Below are positions 1-5,442 of a stretch of DNA of 8,849 nucleotides, in pieces. The notes beneath the pieces were generated by a model. That model was given only the letters and a program-made list of their open reading frames with translations. It did no database searches and was not told the DNA's origin. The position numbers and the translations under genes are program-made. The number at the start of each line of letters is the position of its first letter. Position 1 is the stretch's first letter. Source of the DNA: an uncultured Syntrophomonadaceae bacterium (GTDB lineage Bacteria > Bacillota > Syntrophomonadia > Syntrophomonadales > Syntrophomonadaceae); NCBI GenBank assembly GCA_944391275.1, contig CALXSZ010000002.1, forward strand, positions 1 through 8,849. Direction: 5' to 3'.

Positions 1-201
1 TTTTCGGCGAGCCTTTCTGAGAGATACTCGTCCTGCACAGTCAGAAACTTTTACCCGATCGGAACAGGCTGGCGTACATTCATAAGGGTACGTAAAAGTC
101 TTCGTTTATCCGGTAATCTAACCGGAACGGAAAGATTATGCTATTCTTCTTTTTCCTTTAGCAAGTATGCAATAAAAATCAAGCCGTTCCTCCTGAGTCA
201 T
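1..201 (-). pseudogene. Decayed macrodomain protein-ADP-ribose hydrolase, N-terminal part
   Basis: Read on the minus strand from ATG 201-199, the first codons give MTQEERLDF, the usual opening of bacterial macrodomain protein-ADP-ribose hydrolases. A frameshift around 171-180 follows. The next frame then reads AYLLKEKEE, a TAG stop (143-141), HNLSVPVRLPDKRRLLRTL, MNVRQPVPIG, a TAA stop (53-51), and KFLTVQDEYLSERLAE up to the window edge. The stretch from KRRLLR through LMNVR to FLxVQDEYL is characteristic of the N-terminal segment of this family, which removes ADP-ribose from proteins. The ribosome binding site AAGGAGA is still present 9 bases upstream of the ATG. With one frameshift and two in-frame stops within 67 codons, no full-length product is expected. 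The catalytic macrodomain would lie outside the window. The family call rests on recalled family sequence and was not searched. Confidence 0.72.
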
Positions 202-831
202 ATGCTTTTTTCTCCTTTCAATCGCTCTCGCAAAATATGTTTCAAAACAACTTTTTCCGTTAAACAACGCCCCGCTGGGCAACAGGCTTTTTGTTGTCTT
301 ATTAATACGCTTTCAATACGCTTTTGCGGGCATTGGAGCAATTCGTTTACAGTCAATACGTGTATTCGTCACAAAGTAACCGCTTGTTTTCGTTCGAGCG
401 TTTTCAGAAGAAAAGATTGCCCGTTTAATGGGAAGTTTGACGAAATCAAATTACTGTTTCCCTGCTACATTTTGAAAACGGTCAACATACTGTGGGAACA
501 AATATCTAAATAAAATTCCCCCTATACGAACTTTTCGCCAAAAGGGCAGGCGGCATTTTCGAACCCATTTCTTTGACCTCCCCCTGCCCCGATACGGTCC
601 TACGCGAAAAAGGCTTTTTCCCTTTCATGAAAATAAAGGCAATATTTCCATTCGTTTTCCGGCGGTTATAAAAGATTTTCCTTTTGCGGTAAGAAAATAT
701 TGTCCGCTTTCGTCATGGTGCATGCCGTTGATCGCGCAGGGAATGGAACGCCTTTCTTTATCGACGGCAATAAATACGATAGAGTGGCTTTTTCCACAAT
801 ATACTTTTCAAAATACTTCAAATAAAATCTT
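202..831 (-). pseudogene. Decayed flavin-binding (PNPOx-like) protein with C-terminal 4Fe-4S ferredoxin domain
   Basis: No long ORF remains, but minus-strand frames stitched together read as one protein. Segment 1 (about 819-670) is EVF-stop-KVYCGKSHSIVFIAVD, then IPCAINGMHHDESGQYFLTA and KGKSF. After a one-base loss near 670 it continues FYNRRKTNGNIAF, MKGKKPFSR, GEVKEMGSKMPPALLAKS. After another shift near 511 come SMLTVFKM, a TAG (467-465), and QGN. Further shifts lead to ENARTKTSGYFVTNT, then RIDCKRIAPM and CPQKRIES, and finally CFET and ARAIERR, next to the macrodomain remnant. The order matches pyridoxamine-5'-phosphate-oxidase-like flavoproteins with a ferredoxin tail. Two cysteines of the first cluster motif appear replaced (by R and I). 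One frame ends in a TGA overlapping the next ATG (ATGA). No ribosome binding site or start codon is recognisable at the 5' end, which abuts the upstream gene. I infer a former operon gene now dead. Confidence 0.7.
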
Positions 832-837
832 GCTGAA

Positions 838-1467
838 TTATTCAGACACGACGCTGATTCTTTGCCGGATATGATTCCCTTTCACCGCTTCGTCAATCAT
901 AGCAATGGCATAGTCCGCATAGCTAATAACGCTCTCGCCTTTGGAATTGAGGATCAGTTCCTCTCCTCCCAAAATGTATTGGCCTGTTCGTTTCCCGTTA
1001 GCTTGAAAGTCACCGGCAGGGCTGATATAGGTCCATTTCACATCCTTGCGCTGACGCAGTTCTGTAAGAGCTTTCGCCATGGCCGCTGCCAGAGGTTTGA
1101 AACTGTCCGGGAAATTGGGGCCGTCCGCTACGCAAACGGTATGTTCCGGATTAACATATAAACTGCCAGCGCCCCCAACGACCAACAGTCGGGCATCCGT
1201 TCCGCTGAGAATGTCGCATAAATGTTTCAATGTACGACTATGCAGCGGATAGGTTTCATCGGTCCAGGCCCCAAATGCATCAATCACAACGTCATAACCG
1301 GATAAATCAGATGCGGTCAGGTCGAACAGGTCCTTCGAAACTACTTTTGTAGCTGCGGAATGATTTTCTCCACGTACAACCGCAGTTACATCCAACCCCC
1401 GATCCACGGCTTCCTTAGCAATCAACTTACCTGCTTTTCCATTTGCGCAAACAACAGCAATTTTCAT
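838..1467 (-). CDS. NAD(P)H-binding oxidoreductase, atypical SDR / NmrA-like
   Basis: This 209-residue protein opens with a beta strand and a dinucleotide-binding glycine loop, ANGKAG (residues 8-13), close to the GATGxxG form of atypical short-chain dehydrogenases (NAD(P)H-binding, NmrA/YwnB-like). Other family features are a VVIDAFGAW strand near 60-68, VVGGAGSL at 96-103 and WTYISPAGDF at 145-154. It has no YxxxK catalytic pair in the classical position, as is usual for this atypical group, so the substrate cannot be named; related proteins act as redox sensors or NADPH-dependent quinone or nitro reductases. It is cytosolic, with no signal or membrane segment. The start is fixed by GGAGG at 1476-1480, 8 bases before ATG. 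It is transcribed divergently from an HxlR regulator that probably controls it. The two genes once downstream of it are decayed, but this one is intact. Confidence 0.9.
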   Translation of the reverse strand: MKIAVVCANGKAGKLIAKEAVDRGLDVTAVVRGENHSAATKVVSKDLFDLTASDLSGYDVVIDAFGAWTDETYPLHSRTLKHLCDILSGTDARLLVVGGAGSLYVNPEHTVCVADGPNFPDSFKPLAAAMAKALTELRQRKDVKWTYISPAGDFQANGKRTGQYILGGEELILNSKGESVISYADYAIAMIDEAVKGNHIRQRISVVSE

Positions 1468-1529
1468 TTTGAATACCTCCTACTATTTGAATGTGGTTTT
1501 TGGGATTGCAATTTTCAATCTGCAAGATT

Positions 1530-1558
1530 ATAATAATTCTGTAATCCCTATTTGTAAA
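1530..1558 (-). promoter_or_regulatory. Promoter of the NAD(P)H-binding oxidoreductase gene
   Basis: On the minus strand there is TTTACA (1558-1553), a 17-base spacer, and TATTAT (1535-1530). A perfect TATAAT overlaps at 1532-1527 but with a 20-base spacer. It lies about 65 bases upstream of the ATG and back to back with the HxlR promoter, so the two -35 regions overlap. That arrangement fits joint control from one operator. Confidence 0.6.
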
Positions 1559-1582
1559 GTAAGCACTTTTTTGTGCTATAGT
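1552..1582 (+). promoter_or_regulatory. Candidate promoter of the HxlR regulator gene
   Basis: TTGTAA (1552-1557) and TATAGT (1577-1582) are separated by 19 bases, longer than ideal. The -10 element lies inside the left arm of the palindrome at 1576-1601, so a protein bound there would block RNA polymerase. Within the spacer is a second small inverted repeat, AGCAC/GTGCT (1562-1577). Confidence 0.45.
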
Positions 1583-1601
1583 TGCCAATTGGAAACTATA
1601 G
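1576..1601. promoter_or_regulatory. 26-bp palindromic operator candidate for the HxlR regulator
   Basis: The outer arms CTATAGTT (1576-1583) and AACTATAG (1594-1601) are perfect complements. The centre CCAATTGG (1585-1592) is itself a perfect palindrome. Only the pair 1584/1593 breaks symmetry, so 12 of 13 pairs match. It overlaps the -10 element of the regulator gene and ends just before its ribosome binding site, the position expected of an autoregulatory operator. HxlR-family proteins bind such dyads as dimers. That this regulator binds here is inference. Confidence 0.6.
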
Positions 1602-1616
1602 AAAGGAAGGAATAAA

Positions 1617-1943
1617 ATGCAAGAGATAAAAGAGTTACCAGCCTGTCCGGTCGAAACGACTCTGATGTTAATCAGCGACAAATGGAAAGTTCTTATCCTG
1701 CGCGACCTAATGCCTGGAACCAAACGGTTTGGGGAACTAAAAAAATCCATTGGGCATGTTTCGCAAAAAGTTTTGACCGCACAACTTCGTCAGATGGAAA
1801 CCAGCGGCCTGCTGACCCGCACGGTCTACCCGGAAGTGCCGCCCCATGTGGAATATACGTTAACAGAGCTTGGATATAGTTTAAAACCGGTTTTAGACGC
1901 CATGTGGGATTGGGGAGAAGAATACAAAGCGAAAAATCGTTAG
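1617..1943 (+). CDS. HxlR-family winged-helix transcriptional regulator
   Basis: This 108-residue protein is full length for the family. It shows the typical HxlR layout: a CPVETTLMLISDKWKVLILR segment starting at residue 10, then a winged helix with RFGELKKSIGHVSQKVLTAQ and LRQMETSGLLTRTVYPEVPP, ending with the HVEYTLTELGYSL wing and the dimerising helix near MWDWGEEYK. Cys10 is the only cysteine and sits where the redox-sensing cysteine of YodB-type members lies, so a thiol-based switch responding to electrophiles, quinones or oxidants is plausible. An AAGGAAGG ribosome binding site (1603-1610) precedes ATG. It is divergent from the oxidoreductase gene and presumably represses both that gene and itself through the palindrome between them. 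It is the only clear plus-strand gene in the window. Confidence 0.94.
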   Translation: MQEIKELPACPVETTLMLISDKWKVLILRDLMPGTKRFGELKKSIGHVSQKVLTAQLRQMETSGLLTRTVYPEVPPHVEYTLTELGYSLKPVLDAMWDWGEEYKAKNR

Positions 1944-1968
1944 ACGAGCAGGTTCAACCTGGTTCGTC
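1943..1968. terminator. Weak hairpin just after the HxlR gene
   Basis: GACGA and CAGGT pair with ACCTG and TCGTC around a three-base loop, with small unpaired bases on each side. The hairpin starts at the stop codon of the regulator gene. The downstream bases on the plus strand are only mildly T-rich, so termination activity is uncertain. Confidence 0.35.
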
Positions 1969-2076
1969 CGATCTTCTCTCAAAAGAACGCATCGCATGTT
2001 TTCCGGTAAAGCTCCACGCTGTTTTTCAATGTAGCGCGACCAGAGAAAGAGGGCGGAACATGAGAAAAGAAAAGTA

Positions 2077-2250
2077 TTTTCGTATGGATAACGCTACGCC
2101 CGCAAAGCCAATGATTTCTCGCTTTGTGTTCCTTGACGGATCGTTTCCGCCTGAAGACTTTCTCTCTGTTGTCAAACTGCCGGATTTTCTTTTTGTTCTC
2201 CTCATTTTCAGTTGTCAATTCCTCGCGGTTTTCTCTTCTGGTTTCGGCAT
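2077..2250 (-). pseudogene. Frameshifted remnant of a DUF3847-like mobile-element protein
   Basis: A minus-strand ATG at 2250-2248 is preceded by GGAAGGGAG, 5 bases away. It opens MPKPEEKTAR and then hits a stop. A shift of frame around 2220 gives EELTTENEENKKKIRQFDNR, then EKVFRRKRSVKEHKARNHWL and CGR. A basic coiled helix followed by KARxHxLCxRG is the pattern I associate with DUF3847 proteins, small proteins encoded next to mobilisation genes in conjugative elements of Bacillota. A longer 168-residue open frame covering 1979-2485 contains this segment, but it runs through a terminator and through this gene's own ribosome binding site, so it is probably not a gene as such. The family assignment is from memory of the pattern and is moderate. 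Beyond about 2077 I recognise nothing. Confidence 0.45.
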
Positions 2251-2278
2251 GAGCGCTCCCTTCCGGCTGTCGGCATAG

Positions 2279-2311
2279 AAAAAAGGACAGGCGATTTTCT
2301 CGGCTGTCCTT
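2279..2311 (-). terminator. Rho-independent terminator, minus strand
   Basis: On the minus strand AAGGACAG and CTGTCCTT pair perfectly (8 bp). Beyond one G/G or C/C mismatch, CGA pairs with TCG around a five-base loop, and the structure is followed by a run of T. It would end a transcript coming from higher coordinates and sits 28 bases before the start of the DUF3847-like remnant. The gene it once served is not recognisable between 2312 and about 2520. Confidence 0.7.
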
Positions 2312-2529
2312 GCGGGGATATTTTGATATTCTGTTTGCGAACGGAATAAGCGCTATACTTTTTACGGCCGGATATCCGCTGTCATAGAACATATAAAGTC
2401 TCTGCGTTATAAAGTTGCTCATTAGAAACATACTTATTAAACCTTCCATTTCAAGTTGCGACATTCTCTCAACAAGAGCATCCAAATCAGAAAAGGCGCA
2501 TAGCGTAATGGTTGTTCGCTTATATCACA
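2312..2529. other. Stretch without a recognisable gene
   Basis: The minus strand is open from about 2485 through this stretch (begins MDALVERMSQLEMEGLISM), but I see no family motif, no ribosome binding site before that ATG, and a terminator at its left end. It may be the decayed tail of a further mobile-element gene. Nothing is supported on the plus strand. Confidence 0.3.
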
Positions 2530-3070
2530 TCAGCAATGCCATTCCTTGTTGCTATTAATAATGGAACATTGTTTCCTTTTATCGGAAAAATCTATTTCCC
2601 TACCAGATCTCAAACCGTTCACAAAATCAATAAACATTATAATAAACCTCTGTTCCGTAATGGCTACTTGAAAAACAGTTGTCAAAAAATATATTGAAAA
2701 ATGGGGTCATTTTGTTATATGTCTCGGTATCGGTTGGCTTTGGCATATTTAAAAGCATAGAAGCAAAGGCTGGAGTAATATTTCCGACTATGATTTTCCC
2801 ATACTGCCAATTATTTTCTTTCAAAACACCGTACTGCATAGCAACCTCTAGCCATTCCGTTTCTTCGTTCCAACAATGGATTTCAAAAGTTGTTGCCGTT
2901 TTCAAATATTTCGCAAGAAGATCTTTCCACTTGTCATCTGTTTCTTCCTGGTCAAAAGGGATCATTTCTTGCGCTGTTTTCTCGTTCGGCTCATATGGAG
3001 ACGGTTTAAGAGAAGCAATCCTATCTGCCAAAGCGCTTTGAGTCTTTGAAAGTATTTCGTTCTTTTTCAT
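2530..3070 (-). CDS. Small acidic protein of unknown function, probable frameshift near C-terminus
   Basis: The intact frame from ATG 3070 to the stop at 2627 encodes 147 residues. The start is supported by AGGAG at 3080-3084, 9 bases upstream. The product is soluble and acidic, with FEIHCWNEETEWLEVAMQYG near its middle, followed by WQYGKIIVGNITPAF and MLLNMPKPTDTETYNKMTPF. These read like a conserved family of hypothetical proteins, but I cannot name a function; an immunity-type role is only a guess. Immediately past the stop, another frame stays open and reads IDFVNGLRSGREIDFSDKRK and QCSIINSNKEWHC to TGA at 2530. This continues naturally from HYGTEVYYNVY, so a one-base change near 2627-2635 probably removed about 33 residues. 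The coordinates given cover both parts. If the frameshift is real, this is a damaged gene in keeping with its surroundings. Confidence 0.55.
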
Positions 3071-3150
3071 TTGAGAATACTCCTATCCAGTTTAATTTTA
3101 TCACTTAGCCCCATAGAAAGGGTATAGCGCATAATCGTGGATAAATCCAC
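3067..3150 (-). pseudogene. Possible tail of a decayed small gene, translationally coupled to the next
   Basis: A minus-strand frame reads VDLSTIMRYTLSMGLSDKIK and LDRSILK, ending in a TGA that overlaps the ATG of the unknown protein (ATGA). The LSTIMRYTLSMG pattern resembles the last helices of XRE/HigA-type helix-turn-helix antitoxins, but a stop lies just upstream and the rest is not readable in one frame. Between about 3151 and 3340 I see no gene in any frame. Confidence 0.22.
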
Positions 3151-3340
3151 ATCATTTTATCCTGTCGGATGCGTTGTTCTCTTTAGCAAACAGTCGCACC
3201 GTTTCCAATATTTTTATACTTACGAAAGCCGTTTACCCAAGATACATTTTACTCCGGCAAACAAGACCGAATTGCCCAAATGAAAACCTACTGAAACCAT
3301 CTTTCTAGACGCCTCGGAAGCGCGACGGCCATAAAATAAC

Positions 3341-3382
3341 AAAAAATCGTCTCCCGGCCTTCCAAAATTCCGGAGTTTTTTT
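3341..3382. terminator. Bidirectional terminator-like hairpin
   Basis: CTCCCGG (3351-3357) pairs with CCGGAG (3370-3375) with one bulged C. It is followed by seven T on the plus strand and, on the minus strand, by a six-T run four bases beyond the stem. It lies downstream of the tRNA terminator and may be a back-up for the minus direction. No plus-strand gene that would use it is seen. Confidence 0.4.
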
Positions 3383-3414
3383 ATTTTCTACAGTGCTAAG
3401 ACAGAAATAAAACA

Positions 3415-3453
3415 CAAAAAAGAAAAAGCGTTTTAGGACAATGCCCAAAACGC
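3415..3453 (-). terminator. Rho-independent terminator of the tRNA-Thr transcript
   Basis: On the minus strand GCGTTTTGGG pairs with CCTAAAACGC (10 bp, one G-U) around a six-base loop, followed directly by TTTTTCTTTTTT. It begins about 9 bases after the CCA end of the tRNA. Confidence 0.85.
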
Positions 3454-3462
3454 CTACATTTC

Positions 3463-3538
3463 TGGAGCCGATGGCCGGACTCGAACCGGCGACCTGCTGA
3501 TTACGAATCAGCTGCTCTACCAACTGAGCCACATCGGC
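3463..3538 (-). tRNA. tRNA-Thr, anticodon CGT
   Basis: The 76-base cloverleaf is complete on the minus strand. The acceptor arms GCCGATG and CATCGGC form 7 perfect pairs. The D arm is GCTC/GAGC, and the anticodon stem GCTGA/TCAGC encloses the loop TTCGTAA with anticodon CGT, reading threonine codon ACG. The variable loop is AGGTC, and the T arm GCCGG/CCGGC carries TTCGAGT. The discriminator T is followed by an encoded CCA. It has its own promoter and terminator and forms a single-gene unit. A 75-residue open frame reading through it is an artefact. Confidence 0.97.
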
Positions 3539-3557
3539 TGGTCAATCATACTTCTTT

Positions 3558-3586
3558 ATTATAACAATTTTCTCAAAGACATGCAA
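3558..3586 (-). promoter_or_regulatory. Sigma-A-type promoter of tRNA-Thr
   Basis: TTGCAT (3586-3581), a 17-base spacer and a perfect TATAAT (3563-3558) on the minus strand. Transcription would start about 12 bases before the mature tRNA 5' end. This is the strongest promoter in the window. Confidence 0.9.
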
Positions 3587-3672
3587 GTAATTTTTTGGTT
3601 TTTATCTATTTCATGTTATAAGATTTTTGTACATAAAACAATCGAGAGATTTTGTCGCTTGAAATGAATATG

Positions 3673-3715
3673 AAAAGTGGTTCAATACTCCTTTCAGGAC
3701 GAATGAACCACTTTT
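3673..3715. repeat. 43-bp nested palindrome between tRNA-Thr and the GGDEF gene
   Basis: AAAAGTGGTTCA (3673-3684) and TGAACCACTTTT (3704-3715) are perfect 12-bp complements. The 19 bases between contain TCCT/AGGA, a second small stem. Either strand ends the stem in four T without a longer T run. It may be a bidirectional terminator protecting the tRNA unit from GGDEF read-through, or a small palindromic insertion. No flanking target duplication is visible. Confidence 0.6.
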
Positions 3716-3960
3716 GTTCAGGAAGTATCCGGTTCGGAAACCCATCCCCTCTCAAATGGATTCGATGCTCCTGAAGCCAATCGGGTCAAACGAAAAAGAA
3801 ATTTTAAATGGCCTAAAGCGCCTCCTCAGGACAAACATTTGCCTGGCCTTATTCAAAGCAAACCAATCATTTCGAGGGGATATCGGTTTTGACGAATTCT
3901 TTTCATTAAGCATTCATGGTCGTGTCAAAAACATCTTTTTTACACTTTTTCTTTCATTTC
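3716..3960. other. Non-coding 3' region of the GGDEF gene
   Basis: No gene is supported. It includes an A/T-rich hairpin, GTGTCAAAAA pairing with TTTTTTACAC (3922-3945), followed on the plus strand by TTTTTCTTT. That would only stop transcription running toward the GGDEF gene from the left. A plus-strand open frame at 3714-4160 overlaps the GGDEF gene and has no family features. Confidence 0.4.
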
Positions 3961-5289
3961 TTATGAGAATCCTAGGCCATTTTTCCCAGACTTCTTCACC
4001 CTATACAGCCGCTCATCCGCCGCTTTCATCAATTTCTCATAGTTACGACCATCTTCTGGAGCAACCGCCATGCCAATACTCGCGCCACCCTCCTGCTCAA
4101 TTCCCATCCTCCGGATCATTTCCGCTATTTCTTCACAAATTCGCTTCCCAATATACATAGCGTCTTCTTTTGAATGAATTTTTTGGAGAAATACAACAAA
4201 CTCATCTCCACCGCTCCTACCCACCAAATCATTTTTATCGGTTACTCTTTTCAAGATATTCGCTACTTCTTTCAGTACTTTATCTCCCACCAAATGTCCG
4301 TAGGTATCATTAATCATTTTAAAATCATCCAAATCAACGAAAAGAAGCGCTGAAGAATCCAGATTTTCTTTTAAAACATCTGAAACATTCTGCTCAAACG
4401 TTTTATTATTTAATATTTCGGTCAGCGAATCGGTTAACGCGCGCCGGCGCATTTCAATTAATTCTTGATTCTTTTTCTGTTCCTGTAGATAAATCTCCGT
4501 CACATCCGTACACGAAAGCAAAATGAACTGCTTCTCTTTGTCATAATACCGGTATTCCAACTTTTTCCTCGTGTACCCTCGTTCTGAATCAATCACACCT
4601 ACATAAAAACTGTGCGTTTCCTGTGTTTTCAATTTTTCAATCACACGCTTTAGACTCATCTCACGTATCGCCATTTCCTGGTCTTCCGCAATCATAAAGT
4701 CTTGCGCATATTTTATGCGTTCAGCATCGTAATCTTCGCAATATGTCGGTGGAAGAGGCACATCATCCCGCCCGGCAAACATTACATAGCTGTTTTTTTC
4801 CCCGTTCAAAAAAATAAAATAATCGCAATTATTATAGACATACGTATTTACAATCTTTGTAAGAATCCCATTTGTATCGGCCCTTTGAATTGCAATATAC
4901 GCATATAAAACTCCATTTTCTTCCTTTTCGAAGAACAAATTAACCCCGCACCCGATAAATTCCATGTTTAAACTGTAAAGACCCGTTTCATAGGTCCGTA
5001 GCAGTTTTTCTATGGAAAGCTGGTTTTTCATGCGTTCGCATTCCTCACAAAACTCGTAGTCTCCCTTTTCCAGATACTGTGTCCAACTATCCCTTCCTCC
5101 ATCCGAGGAAGGTTGAAACATATCGTCAACAAAAAACATCTGATCATGATCCAGATCCACTTTAAAAATGCTATATCCCAAATTTTTTAATATATAACTA
5201 ATATTCCTTTGATCGCTTCCCATCTTTTTTCTCTTTTCCTCACTTCTTTCACTCAATATTTTATCGATTGCATGGTCACTTGAAAACAC
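3961..5289 (-). CDS. Diguanylate cyclase (GGDEF domain) with uncharacterised N-terminal region
   Basis: This 442-residue protein makes cyclic di-GMP from two GTP. The GGDEF domain fills residues about 283-442: LTDSLTEILNNKTF, FVDLDDFKMINDTYGHLVGD (317-336, with metal- and GTP-binding D319, N327 and D328), the intact catalytic GGDEF loop at 360-364, and ASIGMAVAPEDG near 403-414. The inhibitory RxxD site expected five residues before GGDEF reads DKND (351-354): the arginine is missing, so product inhibition at this site is unlikely. The first ~270 residues have no membrane segment. Residues ~220-265 (FYVGVIDSERGYTR to LLSCTDVTEIYLQEQK) look like the end of a PAS-like fold leading into a signalling helix, so I infer a cytosolic sensor. 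The start is GTG with GGGGGAGG 12 bases upstream; Met23 is a less likely alternative. The upstream ORF trace ends at 5293, only three bases before this start. Confidence 0.93.
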   Translation of the reverse strand: MFSSDHAIDKILSERSEEKRKKMGSDQRNISYILKNLGYSIFKVDLDHDQMFFVDDMFQPSSDGGRDSWTQYLEKGDYEFCEECERMKNQLSIEKLLRTYETGLYSLNMEFIGCGVNLFFEKEENGVLYAYIAIQRADTNGILTKIVNTYVYNNCDYFIFLNGEKNSYVMFAGRDDVPLPPTYCEDYDAERIKYAQDFMIAEDQEMAIREMSLKRVIEKLKTQETHSFYVGVIDSERGYTRKKLEYRYYDKEKQFILLSCTDVTEIYLQEQKKNQELIEMRRRALTDSLTEILNNKTFEQNVSDVLKENLDSSALLFVDLDDFKMINDTYGHLVGDKVLKEVANILKRVTDKNDLVGRSGGDEFVVFLQKIHSKEDAMYIGKRICEEIAEMIRRMGIEQEGGASIGMAVAPEDGRNYEKLMKAADERLYRVKKSGKNGLGFS

Positions 5290-5292
5290 CTG

Positions 5293-5442
5293 TCAAAGGT
5301 TCCTCCCCCATATTGCTGAATCAACAAATACGGTATTTACATGGATACGGTAAGCTGTCCATTTTCTTTCTGCGGGCTATGGGCCACTTCAAGAACCTTT
5401 ATACCAACTACCTTTTCAGAACATCTCATTTGATTCTGTCAT
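5293..5442 (-). pseudogene. Possible frameshifted small gene between the 63-residue ORF and the GGDEF gene
   Basis: ATG 5442-5440 overlaps the stop of the preceding 63-residue ORF (ATGA) and has AAGGAGA a few bases upstream. The frame gives MTESNEMF and stops. The next frame continues CSEKVVGIKVLEVAHSPQKE and NGQLTVSM, and after another shift comes VNTVFVDSAIWGRNL, ending at TGA 5293. The sense of the segments and the tight junctions suggest a ~50-residue protein broken by two frameshifts. I do not recognise the family. Confidence 0.33.

Noticed and set aside
202..513. Plus-strand open frame of 103 residues
   Set aside because: It lies antisense to the readable flavin-ferredoxin pseudogene, has no ribosome binding site, and shows no family pattern.
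3137..3151. DnaA-box-like sequence within GTGGATAAATCCAC
   Set aside because: It is a single pair of overlapping near-matches with no cluster of boxes, no AT-rich unwinding element and no replication gene nearby, so it is not an origin.
3305..3532. Minus-strand open frame beginning MAQLVEQLIRNQQVAGSSPA
   Set aside because: This is the well-known false translation of a tRNA gene; it runs through tRNA-Thr and its terminator.
3714..4160. Plus-strand open frame of 148 residues
   Set aside because: It overlaps the conserved GGDEF domain on the other strand and has no motif.
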